NCBI RefSeq assembly: GCF_027484705.1
Contig: NZ_JAIXSL010000010.1
Location: forward strand, 105,557 to 169,556
Length of the DNA: 64,000 nucleotides
Source of the DNA: Flavobacterium sp.
GTDB taxonomy: Bacteria > Bacteroidota > Bacteroidia > Flavobacteriales > Flavobacteriaceae
Direction of reading: 5' to 3'
In this document: piece after piece, positions 7,456 through 16,838 of the stretch
How the letters are laid out: each line of letters starts with the position of its first letter
How positions within the stretch are numbered: position 1 is the first letter of the stretch
Made by a program: the position numbers and the translations under genes
The notes under the pieces: model-generated
Seen by the model: the letters and a program-made list of their open reading frames with translations, nothing else
What the model was told of the DNA's origin: nothing
The model's database searches: none

Positions 7456-8292
7456 ATGAAAAGATTACTCGCCATAGAATTACAAAAAATCTGGAAGAAC
7501 AAAGCCAGCCGGATTTTGACTTTGTCTTATTTTATATTGCTGACGTTTATTGCGCTCGTGGCTTCGATCAAGTTTGATTTGGGCGCGTTCCAGTTCCATC
7601 TGGCTGAAATGGGGATTTTTAATTTCCCGTTCATTTGGCATTTCAACACTTATATCGCAGCGATTCTGAAGTTTTTCCTTGCCATTGTCATCGTATCGAT
7701 GATGGCCAATGAATACAGCTATGGCACGCTGAAACAAAATTTGATTGACGGATTGAGTAAGAAAGAATTCATCGCCTCAAAGTTCCTTACTGTTGTAGTT
7801 TTTGCTGCAGTATCAACCATTTTTGTGTTTGTGATGTCGCTGATTCTCGGGTTGAGCTTTTCGTCATATACCGAACCATCAATCATCTTTTCCGAAATGG
7901 ATTATCTCGTAGCCTATTTTGTAAAACTCGTCGGGTTCTTCTCGTTCTGTTTGTTCTTGGGGATTTTGGTCAAACGTTCCGCGTTCGCCATCGGTTTCTT
8001 GTTGGTCTGGAACATTCTGGAAGGCATCGCGAAAGGCATTCTGACCTTCAAAATATTTCCGAACAATAACAACGATGTATACATCACGCAATTTTTCCCG
8101 CTCGAAGCGATGTCAAACCTGATTATTGAGCCGTTCACCAGATTGTCGTTGGTCAAATCCATCGGGACGCAGATTGGCATCAACAATATCAAGGATTATA
8201 GCGTACATTGGTTCGGAATTTTGATTGTTTTGGTCTGGACATTTATTTTTATGTTAATGTCTTACAATTTGCTCAAAAAAAGAGATTTATAG
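7456..8292 (+). CDS. ABC-2 type transporter permease
   Basis: This 278-residue integral membrane protein is the partner of the preceding ATPase. It begins MKRLLAIELQKIWKNKASR, the typical cytoplasmic start of ABC-2 permeases, and shows about six hydrophobic segments (near residues 18-38, 65-88, 110-133, 150-170, 175-192 and 250-272). A conserved MANEYSYGTLKQNLIDGLSKKEF stretch follows the second membrane segment, as is usual where the permease contacts the ATPase. It ends 16 bases before the next start codon, and the promoter of the next gene lies inside its 3' end. Confidence 0.93.
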   Translation: MKRLLAIELQKIWKNKASRILTLSYFILLTFIALVASIKFDLGAFQFHLAEMGIFNFPFIWHFNTYIAAILKFFLAIVIVSMMANEYSYGTLKQNLIDGLSKKEFIASKFLTVVVFAAVSTIFVFVMSLILGLSFSSYTEPSIIFSEMDYLVAYFVKLVGFFSFCLFLGILVKRSAFAIGFLLVWNILEGIAKGILTFKIFPNNNNDVYITQFFPLEAMSNLIIEPFTRLSLVKSIGTQIGINNIKDYSVHWFGILIVLVWTFIFMLMSYNLLKKRDL

Positions 8293-8300
8293 TATCTTTG
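8269..8300 (+). promoter_or_regulatory. Promoter of the choice-of-anchor L protein gene
   Basis: TTG at 8269-8271, 21 bases, then TATCTTTG at 8293-8300, a good match to the Bacteroidota TTG/TAnnTTTG promoter. The ATG at 8309 is only 8 bases after the box and a second in-frame ATG is at 8318, so the mRNA would have almost no leader. The promoter overlaps the end of the permease gene. Confidence 0.65.
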
Positions 8301-8308
8301 CCGATGCT

Positions 8309-10600
8309 ATGAATCGGATGAAGAAACTTCTTATTACCTTAATTTGTTGTTGTTTCCCTACAGTATTGCTAGCCCAATACATTCAGGTTGATGATACTTA
8401 TACCGCACAACGGCTCGTCGAAAATGTGCTGATCAATAGTCCGTGCGCGAATGTTTCGAACTTCAGTGTCAGCGGCGATCCGTTCAGTCCTGGCGAACAA
8501 AGCTATGGCTATTTCAATGGAAGCAGCAGTACTTTCCCGTTCGCGCAAGGCATCGTATTGAGCACTTCGCGCGCCAAAAGAACCGAAGGCCCAAACAACA
8601 ATCTTATCGATGAAGGAAGTTCGGCATGGGTTGGTGATTCTGATTTGGAGCAAGCATTAGGAATCAGCAATACATACAACGCTACGGTATTAGAGTTTGA
8701 TTTTACACCACTTACGAGTGCTATCAGTTTCGATTATATCTTTGCTTCTGAAGAATATCAAGGAAACGCACCTTGCAGATATTCCGACGGATTCGCCTTC
8801 CTGTTGAAAAAAGCCAATACTACTGATACTTATCAAAATTTGGCTTTAATTCCAAATACTACGACACCGGTTCTTGTGACTACTGTGCATCCAACAATTT
8901 CAGGTTGCCCTGCCATTAACGATGCATATTTTGGTGGTTTCAATGGCAATAACGCACCCATCAACCTCAACGGGCAGACCACAGTGATGACTGCAAAAGC
9001 GACCGTCATTCCCGGTGTGACATACCATATCAAATTGGTGATTGCCGATCATGAGAACATACGATATGATTCCGCGATATTTCTCGGAGGCGGAAGCTTC
9101 AATGTAGGAACCGATTTGGGTTCGGACCGATTGGCTGCTACCAACAATGCGATTTGTCAGGGAAAACGCTACCCGCTTGATGCAACGGAAGCGGGCACGA
9201 ATTCCTATCAATGGTTTAAGAACGGAAGTCCACTTTCGGGCGAAACCAATCCAACCTATGATGTCAACGACGCCGGAACTTACTCCGTGGAAATCACACT
9301 CGGCACCACTACCTGTATCGCCACGGGCGAAGTCACCATCGAATATATCCCGACACCAACACTGACCAACACGACGATCGTGCAATGCGATGAAGATAAC
9401 GACGGGACCACTTTGTTCAACCTAACCAAAGTCGATGGCATCATTACCAATAACGACAGTACTTTTAGCGCCGTAACTTATTACGAGAATTTACCTGATG
9501 CACAGAACCAGATTACGGCCAACGCGATATCCAACACAACTTCATACCTCAGCACTGCAAAAACAATTTATGCTACGTCCGCTAATGCTTCAGGCTGTTA
9601 TGGTGTTGCGAATGTAGTGCTTCAAATTTCCAATAATACTTTTCCTTTTGTGGTAGATTATGAAAGTTGCGATCTGGATTCCGTCATAGATGGTTACTAT
9701 GCTTTCCCGTTGAGCGATGTTGATACTAAAGTACTCAACGGATTGCCTGCCGGACTTATCGTCAACTACTATCCTACATATAACGATGCGCTTTTGCAAA
9801 CCAATATTTTGCCGGCTAATTACACCAACAACACACAATACGTTGATAGAATTTATGCCAAGATTTTAAACGGCAGCGATTGTTACGGCATCAAGACGGT
9901 AGATTTGTATGTCAACAGCAATACGCCACCTAATTTCGGAGACGAAGAAGTGTTTATCTGCGACGGTGTTCCTTATCCGGTATCGATTGCCACCAACTTT
10001 TATTCCTACCTCTGGAGCAATGGCGATCTTGACAATGCCACGACCTTCAGTACGGCAGGATTATACACCGTAACCGTGACCAATCGCGATGGTTGCGAGG
10101 CTACGAAACAATATACCGTTACGGCTTCTCAGACGCCCATTATTACGAGTGTTGATGTGAATGACTTTCAGGGTGACACCAATTCCGTTTTTGTTAATGT
10201 GACTGGTTCGGGAGATTATGAATATTCTTTGGACAGCGTCCATTTTCAAAGCAGTCCGTTTTTTGCCAACGTGCGCTCAGGTGAGTATATGGTGCACGTT
10301 AAGCATCCGCTTTGTGGTGAAGATTTCTATAAAATTTACGTCTTGAATTATCCGCAGTATTTCACCCCAAATGATGACGGTTACAATGACTTATGGCAAA
10401 TCAAAAATCTGGATTCCCATACGATGGCTACGGTACGGGTTTTCGACCGTTATGGCAAACTTTTGAAACAGTTCGATGCCCTGGAAAAAGGCTGGGACGG
10501 AACCTTCAACGAAATGCGACTGCCTGCCGATGATTACTGGTTTGTGCTTGAACTCGAAAACAACAGAACCATCAAAGGGCATTTTTCACTCAAACGATAA
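8309..10600 (+). CDS. T9SS type B surface protein with choice-of-anchor L domain
   Basis: This 763-residue secreted protein has a signal peptide (KKLLITLICCCFPTVLLAQ). A choice-of-anchor L domain follows at about 22-270 (QRLVENVLINSPCANVSNF, FDYIFASEEYQG, SDGFAFLLK), then an Ig-like domain at about 280-350 (YQWFKNGSPLSG), further beta-rich modules with CDEDNDG-type acidic starts, and a C-terminal gliding-motility-associated type B sorting domain from about 684 (YFTPNDDGYNDLWQI, VFDRYGKLL, GWDGTFN, DDYWFVLEL, GHFSLKR). Such proteins are exported by T9SS and displayed or released at the cell surface. The start could also be ATG 8318. It heads a probable operon with the next two genes (gaps of 30 and 10 bases). 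Confidence 0.92.
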   Translation: MNRMKKLLITLICCCFPTVLLAQYIQVDDTYTAQRLVENVLINSPCANVSNFSVSGDPFSPGEQSYGYFNGSSSTFPFAQGIVLSTSRAKRTEGPNNNLIDEGSSAWVGDSDLEQALGISNTYNATVLEFDFTPLTSAISFDYIFASEEYQGNAPCRYSDGFAFLLKKANTTDTYQNLALIPNTTTPVLVTTVHPTISGCPAINDAYFGGFNGNNAPINLNGQTTVMTAKATVIPGVTYHIKLVIADHENIRYDSAIFLGGGSFNVGTDLGSDRLAATNNAICQGKRYPLDATEAGTNSYQWFKNGSPLSGETNPTYDVNDAGTYSVEITLGTTTCIATGEVTIEYIPTPTLTNTTIVQCDEDNDGTTLFNLTKVDGIITNNDSTFSAVTYYENLPDAQNQITANAISNTTSYLSTAKTIYATSANASGCYGVANVVLQISNNTFPFVVDYESCDLDSVIDGYYAFPLSDVDTKVLNGLPAGLIVNYYPTYNDALLQTNILPANYTNNTQYVDRIYAKILNGSDCYGIKTVDLYVNSNTPPNFGDEEVFICDGVPYPVSIATNFYSYLWSNGDLDNATTFSTAGLYTVTVTNRDGCEATKQYTVTASQTPIITSVDVNDFQGDTNSVFVNVTGSGDYEYSLDSVHFQSSPFFANVRSGEYMVHVKHPLCGEDFYKIYVLNYPQYFTPNDDGYNDLWQIKNLDSHTMATVRVFDRYGKLLKQFDALEKGWDGTFNEMRLPADDYWFVLELENNRTIKGHFSLKR

Positions 10601-10630
10601 TAATTGTATTTTATTTGCTAATTTTATCGA

Positions 10631-13600
10631 ATGAAAAAACAATACCTACTATTTTTTCTACTTTTTACTATGGGTTGTTTCGCCCAATTTAGTAAGATTC
10701 ATTACATTCCGCCATTATCGGGAACCAACGATAGTTCAGGCAGCGCGCAGGAACAATACCTTTACATTTCTACCCCAACGGTTACTCCGGTAAACTTCAG
10801 GATTATACAACTTGGGGGTGCCATCATCAATGCGACGGTTTCTAAAAGCACGCCTTATGTTTTTGATTGCGGATTTGGCACCAGCACCCAACTGATGGTT
10901 GAAAAAACCGATGTCAATGCTATACTTTCCAACAAAGGATATATGATTGATGCCGATGATTTAGTCTACGTATCGGTGCGTGTCATAGCAGGGAACGGCA
11001 ACCAGTCTGGAGCGGTAATTTCCAAAGGATTGGCAGCCTTGGGAACGGAATTCAGGATTGGGTCGTTGCTCAATACCGATGTGGGACTTTCTTTCGGTTT
11101 AAGGCATTATACTTTTGTGTCCATTTTGGCTACGGAAAACAATACAAGGGTTGATTTCAGTGCTATCAAACCCGGTGTGATTTTAATCAACAATGCTGTT
11201 GCCGGCAATACCCCATCATCCATCAATTTAAATAGCGGCCAGAGTTTTGTGATGGCCGTCGAAGGCCCAAATAGTCCGTTCGATCCGGATCAACTGGTTC
11301 CCAACAGAGATGGACTTATAGGGGCATTAATAAAATCAGACAAACCCATTGCCGTCAATTGCGGCTCTTTCGCAGGAACTAATGCCGATAACAATCTTGA
11401 CTTAGGGTTCGATCAGATTGTTTCTGTGGAAAAAACCGGAAAGAATTATATTTTCATCAAAAGTACCGGTGCCAATGTTGTCGAAAAAGTACTACTTGTA
11501 GGGCATACCAACGGAACCGAAGTCCGCCTCAACGGCAACACAGGAGCTTACGATTATTTACTGAATGCCGGTCAATACCTAGCGCTCGATGGCAGCCGTT
11601 TTAATGCGCAGGGCAATCTATACGTAGAAACTACCGAAAACGTATTTGCCTACCAGACCATAGGCGACGACAGCAGAGTTGATTACGCCAACCAGGAACT
11701 TTTCTTTGTTCCGCCACTGAGTTGTGAAACGCCAAGAATCATCGATAATATTCCGTTGATCAATAAAATCGGTAGCAGGACTTATTCGATAGGACGTGTC
11801 ACAATGATTACGGAATCCGGGGCTACGGTCAATTTTGAAATTAATGGTGTTCCATACACTTTGGCCGCACTTAATTCGATTCCGGGTGTAATTGTCATTG
11901 GCCCTACGATTGTTCCTACAGCCTTACAGAATTATGATACTTATGTCATTACAGGATTGTCGGGAAATGTGAGCGCTTATTCTACGGGGGAACTTTACTT
12001 AGCGGCTTATGCTACTGACGGAGCTGCGACTTTTGGTGGGTTTTATTCCGGCTTTATATTCAAACCTGAAATCACGTTCAACCTGCTCAATGTCACGCAA
12101 AACAATTGTATTCCGAATGCGGAACTCAGAGTCAGTTCGTTGAGTTCTTTCGATTTATTTCAATGGTATTTCAACGGAAATCCTATAGCCGGAGCCAATC
12201 AGAATTTTTACAATCCGTTACAACCCGGTAAATATTTTGTCAAAGCAGCCATTTCCAATTGCGGGACTAATAATATTTCCTCCGATGAAATCCCAATCAG
12301 TTCCTGTCCAACCAACTCCGACAATGACCTCGCCAACGACAACGTTGATACGGATTTTGATAATGACGGCATCTCGAATTGTAATGAATCCTTAGGAGAT
12401 CAACCCATAGATTTATCAAATGCAACTTCCATTACCGTTACTACATCCGGCAGTGTATCGCCACAACCCGTTCCTTTTTCAGGCGCGAGCAATGGCAATT
12501 TCATTACACGGACGCCTATCGGCAAGAATAACGCAGTTACTTTTCAAAAAACATTTTCAGTACCTACGAATATCTCTTTAGAATATGTAAATACTGCGCT
12601 GGCATCTGATTTACCAAACTCGAATGCAGAATTCATAGTCACTTCCGACATCAATAAAACGATCACGTTGCTCAATCCGAATGACCAATTGTTAGTCGAT
12701 ACGAATTATGATGATATCTATGAAAGTGGCGTCACGAGTTATTCATCTTATGAAATCCGTTTCAGGATGAACAGTGCGATACCTTTAGTACCCGGTGCGG
12801 GAACCTTCCGATTCAAATCAGCAGCGACCTCTAACATTACATTCACACACACGAATTTATCCGATGCCACAGACAATAATGCTACCTTCAGGATTGTAGA
12901 GACTTGCGTTTCAAAAGATTCCGACCTCGATGGCGTTGCGGATGCTTTTGATCTCGACAGCGACAACGACGGTATTCCGGATCAAGTCGAAGCTATTGGA
13001 AACAACACCATCATACTTTCAAATACCGACGCCAACCAAGACGGAATGGATGATGCTTTCGGGAGCGGAATAACGATAGCCGATTTCGATGGTGATGGTG
13101 TATCCAATTTCTTAGATCTGGACAGTGATAATGACGGAATATTCGATCTAACAGAATCTGGGAATACAAGTAGTGATGCCAATGTGGATGGAATTATCGA
13201 CGGCCTTCCGTCATCGTTCGGAGCCAACGGATTGAACAATGCGCTTGAAACGGCACCGAATTCAGGAACTTTAAATTATTCCATCACCGATACTAATGCA
13301 GATGGTATTAGAAACTACCTCGCTTTAGACAGCGATGCAGACGGCTGTAACGATGTCATCGAAGCGGGTTACTTAGACCCCAATGGCGATGGCGTTTTAG
13401 GCAATACTCCAGCGGTCACCAATACGAAAGGTTTGGTGACTTCTGCTATAGGTTATACTGTGTTGCCTAATAATAACTACATCACCAGTGCGCCAATAAC
13501 CATTACTGCTCAGCCAGCCGTAGCGACATTCTGTACTTTGCAAAGTTCGTCCATTGTCATTGAAAGTACACAGGTGGATTCTTATCAGTGGCAAATACTG

Positions 13601-15775
13601 ACCACTAGCGGATGGACCAACATTGTCGACAATGCCAATTACGCCCAAAGCAACACGCATGAACTGCAGGTTATAGCGGCACCGGCCAGCTGGAATGGCA
13701 ACAAATACCGGGTCATCCTTCAAAAAAATGGCAACAGCTGTAATTTGATTTCTGCCGATGTGACGCTTTCTTTGTATCCGCTTCCTGTGGTGGCTTCTCC
13801 TACTACTTTGGTGCAATGCGACGACAATAATGATGGTTTTACGAGAGTCAATTTAAGGGAAAAAGAAAGTGCCATCGCCAATGTAGCCAATCGTGTTTTT
13901 ACTTATTACAAATCCTATAGCGCTGCCAATGCCGGAGATGAAACGAGTCCGGATTTCATCAACAATCCTCTAGGTTATTTTACCAATTCGACTGTAATTT
14001 GGGTAAGAGTTGTTGATCAGCTTCATGGCTGTTTCAATGTGGCGGAACTTCTTGTTTCCGTTTCTTCCACTCAGGTACCGTCGAATTTTAACCGAAAATT
14101 TTACAAATGCGATGATTATTTGGATCGGTTCGGAAACAACAATGCCAACAACGATGACCATGATGGCATTGCTACTTTCAATTTCAGCAGTGTCACCGCC
14201 GATATCATTGCGATACTTCCTGCTGCTACGGGTTACAGGGTCAAGTATTATAAAAACTATCAGGACGCCGCCATGGAAGTAGATGCTTTAGGCAACAATC
14301 TAGAAATATCCCAAAACCCTTCGAGTGCAGAAAATATCTATCATTACAGGAACATCGATTATCCGAGTCAGCAGCAGATTTGGGTGCGTATTGAAAGTAT
14401 AGGAGATAACGCCTGCTACGGGCTTGGGCCGTTTGTGAATTTATATGTTGAGGCGCTTCCGATTGCCCATCCCTACAACGACGATAATATCATCAGAAAA
14501 TGCGATGACGATCATGACGGTATTTTTGCGTTTGACACCTCGATACTCGAAGCCGTAATTTTGGACGGACAAACCAATGTGGTGGTGACCTATTTCGATG
14601 ACGCCGGAAGCCCATTGCCTAGCCCATTGCCAAATCCTTTCGTTGTTAATACTACCAAAACCATCACGGTTAAGGTTTCTAACGCCTCAACTTTTGATCC
14701 CAACGGCCCTTGCTTTGACGAGGAAACCCTACAGTTCATTGTTGACGATTTGCCGCAGGCTTTCCCTGTAAACACGAGTTTATTTTCAGTTTGTGACGAC
14801 GAAGCCGATCCGGTTTTGCAGGATGGCATGTACGGTTTTGATACAGCTACCATCGAATCGCAAATCCTCAATGGCCAGACGGGTATGGCAGTCAAATATT
14901 TTAACGGAAGCGGACAACCTCTGCAAAGCCCGTTGCCAAATCCTTTCATCACGAATTCACAAAATGTGACCGCGGTAGTCGAAAATCCGATCAACAAAAC
15001 CTGTCCGGCGAGCCTTGTGCTTCCTTTTGTAGTCAAAGCGACGCCTAAAATAAAACTAATCGGGCGCGACCTCATTTGTTCGAATAATCCTGCCTTTTAT
15101 ACGGAAATCAATGCGGCCATAGTAGATGGAAGTTCGATTTCCAATTATACTTTCCAATGGTATCTTAATGGAGCGCTCATTCCCGGAGCTACAAACTATA
15201 CCCTCGATGTGAATGTTGCCGGAACCTATACCGTAGACGTCACAACGGTTTTAGGTTGTATGAAAACACGAATCATCGATGTAGTCGCTTCAGATATCGC
15301 CCATATTGACGCTATTAATATTATTGATTTGACGGATTCCAATTCCGTGGAGATTATCGCTAGCGGTAGTGGGATTTTGGTGTATAGCCTTGATGATCCG
15401 GAAAATTTTCAAGGCTCGAATCTGTTTGCGGATGTGCCTTCGGGAATCCATCAGGTATACGTAAAAGACATTAACGGTTGTGGCGTTGTCGGACCTATAG
15501 AAATTTATGTGTTGGGCATTCCAACCTTCTTCACGCCCGATGGCAATGGCATCAACGATACTTGGAACCTGAGAGGCAGCAGCGACAATTTTAATAAGAA
15601 TGCCAGAATACGCATATTTGACCGCAACGGAAAATTCATCAAAGAATTTTTCGGCGCTGACAATGGTTGGGACGGAACTTATCACGGGCGTCAATTGCCT
15701 TCGGAAGATTATTGGTATGAGATTGTGCTTGAAGATCAACGGGTGTTCCGAGGCCATTTCAGTTTAACGCGATAG
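10631..15775 (+). CDS. Giant T9SS type B protein with IgGFc-binding-like domain and thrombospondin type 3 repeats
   Basis: At 1714 residues this is the largest protein in the window. A signal peptide (ends near CFAQ, residue 19) is followed by an IgGFc-binding-like N-terminal domain at about 25-480 (EQYLYISTP, VMAVEGPNSPFDPD, VFAYQTIGDDSRVDYANQEL), then an Ig-like module (FQWYFNGNPIAGANQ). Acidic calcium-binding thrombospondin type 3 repeats lie near 562-590, 762-850 and 887-925 (DSDLDGVADAFD, DSDNDGIPD). Several CDDNNDG-headed beta modules follow, another Ig-like module, and a type B sorting domain from about 1633 (TFFTPDGNGINDTW, IFDRNGKFI, GWDGTYHG, GHFSLTR). It is probably a surface adhesin or matrix protein; the ligand is unknown. 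Confidence 0.92.
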   Translation: MKKQYLLFFLLFTMGCFAQFSKIHYIPPLSGTNDSSGSAQEQYLYISTPTVTPVNFRIIQLGGAIINATVSKSTPYVFDCGFGTSTQLMVEKTDVNAILSNKGYMIDADDLVYVSVRVIAGNGNQSGAVISKGLAALGTEFRIGSLLNTDVGLSFGLRHYTFVSILATENNTRVDFSAIKPGVILINNAVAGNTPSSINLNSGQSFVMAVEGPNSPFDPDQLVPNRDGLIGALIKSDKPIAVNCGSFAGTNADNNLDLGFDQIVSVEKTGKNYIFIKSTGANVVEKVLLVGHTNGTEVRLNGNTGAYDYLLNAGQYLALDGSRFNAQGNLYVETTENVFAYQTIGDDSRVDYANQELFFVPPLSCETPRIIDNIPLINKIGSRTYSIGRVTMITESGATVNFEINGVPYTLAALNSIPGVIVIGPTIVPTALQNYDTYVITGLSGNVSAYSTGELYLAAYATDGAATFGGFYSGFIFKPEITFNLLNVTQNNCIPNAELRVSSLSSFDLFQWYFNGNPIAGANQNFYNPLQPGKYFVKAAISNCGTNNISSDEIPISSCPTNSDNDLANDNVDTDFDNDGISNCNESLGDQPIDLSNATSITVTTSGSVSPQPVPFSGASNGNFITRTPIGKNNAVTFQKTFSVPTNISLEYVNTALASDLPNSNAEFIVTSDINKTITLLNPNDQLLVDTNYDDIYESGVTSYSSYEIRFRMNSAIPLVPGAGTFRFKSAATSNITFTHTNLSDATDNNATFRIVETCVSKDSDLDGVADAFDLDSDNDGIPDQVEAIGNNTIILSNTDANQDGMDDAFGSGITIADFDGDGVSNFLDLDSDNDGIFDLTESGNTSSDANVDGIIDGLPSSFGANGLNNALETAPNSGTLNYSITDTNADGIRNYLALDSDADGCNDVIEAGYLDPNGDGVLGNTPAVTNTKGLVTSAIGYTVLPNNNYITSAPITITAQPAVATFCTLQSSSIVIESTQVDSYQWQILTTSGWTNIVDNANYAQSNTHELQVIAAPASWNGNKYRVILQKNGNSCNLISADVTLSLYPLPVVASPTTLVQCDDNNDGFTRVNLREKESAIANVANRVFTYYKSYSAANAGDETSPDFINNPLGYFTNSTVIWVRVVDQLHGCFNVAELLVSVSSTQVPSNFNRKFYKCDDYLDRFGNNNANNDDHDGIATFNFSSVTADIIAILPAATGYRVKYYKNYQDAAMEVDALGNNLEISQNPSSAENIYHYRNIDYPSQQQIWVRIESIGDNACYGLGPFVNLYVEALPIAHPYNDDNIIRKCDDDHDGIFAFDTSILEAVILDGQTNVVVTYFDDAGSPLPSPLPNPFVVNTTKTITVKVSNASTFDPNGPCFDEETLQFIVDDLPQAFPVNTSLFSVCDDEADPVLQDGMYGFDTATIESQILNGQTGMAVKYFNGSGQPLQSPLPNPFITNSQNVTAVVENPINKTCPASLVLPFVVKATPKIKLIGRDLICSNNPAFYTEINAAIVDGSSISNYTFQWYLNGALIPGATNYTLDVNVAGTYTVDVTTVLGCMKTRIIDVVASDIAHIDAINIIDLTDSNSVEIIASGSGILVYSLDDPENFQGSNLFADVPSGIHQVYVKDINGCGVVGPIEIYVLGIPTFFTPDGNGINDTWNLRGSSDNFNKNARIRIFDRNGKFIKEFFGADNGWDGTYHGRQLPSEDYWYEIVLEDQRVFRGHFSLTR

Positions 15776-15785
15776 GTTAGTTTTT

Positions 15786-16709
15786 ATGAAAAAATATTTC
15801 GCCTTATTGCTCATGACCTTTACATCCATCAATGCACAAGAAGTGAAAGTGACTACCGGTAAAGTAGTGCGTTTCGCGAATTTCAAATCGCAATTTGTGG
15901 ATGCCCGAAATGTGGATGTTTGGCTGCCCGACGGTTATTCTGAAAACAACAAATATGCGGTTTTGTATATGCATGACGGGCAAATGCTGTTTGATCCTGA
16001 AACCACCTGGAACAAACAAGCCTGGCAAGTGGATGCCATTGCCGGGAAATTGATTGCTGAAAAACAAATTCAAAAGTGTATTGTTGTCGGTATTTGGAAT
16101 AATGATAAAAAAAGGCATCCGGAATATTTCCCGCAGAAGGTTTATGCTACTTTCTCCGTCGAACAGAAAAAATTCATCTCCGATGTGTTAATCAAAAGAA
16201 AAAAAATAGACAGCGAGTTCCATCCTATTTCCGATAACTATCTAAAATTTATTGTCACCGAACTCAAACCCTATATTGACAAAACCTACTCCACTTTCAC
16301 CAGTCGCAAACACACTTTTATCGCGGGTTCAAGCATGGGCGGATTGCTTTCGTTTTACGCTATTTGCGAATATCCGGAAGTGTTCGGCGGGGCTGGTTGT
16401 CTTTCTACGCATTGGACCGGAATATACCAGAACAATGACAATCCGATTCCAGATTCGATTATTTCCTATTTGAAAGTTCACTTACCCAATCCAAAAAGCC
16501 ACAAGATTTATTTTGACCACGGAGATAGAACCTTAGATAGTTTGTATCGCCCATGGCAGGAGAAAGTGGATGTTGTGATGAAGGCAAAAGGGTTTGCATC
16601 TAAAAATTGGTCGACACAATTCTTCTCTGGAAAAGACCATTCGGAGCAATCTTGGAGAGAACGTCTGGACATTCCTTTACAGTTTTTGTTAGGGAAGTCG
16701 CTGCCCTAG
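15786..16709 (+). CDS. Secreted alpha/beta-hydrolase (esterase D / enterochelin-esterase-like)
   Basis: This 307-residue protein has a signal peptide (cut near INAQ, residue 18) and an esterase-type alpha/beta-hydrolase domain. Seen: the RNVDVWLPDGY strand, YMHDGQMLFD, the nucleophile elbow AGSSMGG with Ser183, and a late SGKDHSEQSW segment whose His (about 286) is the likely catalytic base; an acid is probably the Asp of YFDHGDRTLD. The family includes enterochelin esterases, mycolyltransferases and sugar-ester hydrolases; the substrate here is unknown. It lies 10 bases after the giant T9SS gene, so it is likely co-transcribed. Its TAG stop is the first triplet of the structured repeat that follows. 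Confidence 0.88.
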   Translation: MKKYFALLLMTFTSINAQEVKVTTGKVVRFANFKSQFVDARNVDVWLPDGYSENNKYAVLYMHDGQMLFDPETTWNKQAWQVDAIAGKLIAEKQIQKCIVVGIWNNDKKRHPEYFPQKVYATFSVEQKKFISDVLIKRKKIDSEFHPISDNYLKFIVTELKPYIDKTYSTFTSRKHTFIAGSSMGGLLSFYAICEYPEVFGGAGCLSTHWTGIYQNNDNPIPDSIISYLKVHLPNPKSHKIYFDHGDRTLDSLYRPWQEKVDVVMKAKGFASKNWSTQFFSGKDHSEQSWRERLDIPLQFLLGKSLP

Positions 16710-16782
16710 CCCGGATGGTAATAGCATCCTTGGTTTGCGGGGTTCGCAAACCAAGATATCATGGACAGCCGGAATAGCTTCT
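16707..16782 (+). ncRNA. flavo-1-like structured element, copy 1
   Basis: It begins with TAGCCCGGATGG and contains an 11-bp perfect stem, CTTGGTTTGCG / CGCAAACCAAG, around a GGGTT-type loop, preceded by a small GGATG/CATCC stem and followed by an ACAGCCGGAATAGC tail. Three further copies in this window (23390, 32258, 37463), all on the plus strand, keep the pairing while changing bases. This resembles the flavo-1 RNA motif as I remember it, but I could not run a covariance search. The element overlaps the stop codon of the esterase gene. Confidence 0.7.
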
Positions 16783-16792
16783 GAAAATAAAA

Positions 16793-16817
16793 AAACCCAC
16801 TCTTTCGAATGGGTTTC
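16793..16817. terminator. Bidirectional intrinsic terminator
   Basis: AAACCCA (16793-16799) pairs with TGGGTTT (16810-16816) around a short CTCTTTCGAA loop. It lies between the convergent esterase (+) and fibronectin protein (-) genes, and A- and T-rich flanks would let it serve both. The same hairpin follows the second structured repeat at 23474. Confidence 0.75.
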
Positions 16818-16838
16818 TTGTTTACATGATGAAAGTTT

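Noticed and set aside
6553..8292. Gliding-motility ABC transporter GldA/GldF
   Set aside because: The ATPase/permease pair is of general ABC-2 exporter type; no GldG-like gene or other gld gene is present, so I do not assign it.
14590..15075. 161-residue ORF antisense to the giant T9SS gene
   Set aside because: It is a shadow of repeat-rich coding sequence, with no independent evidence.
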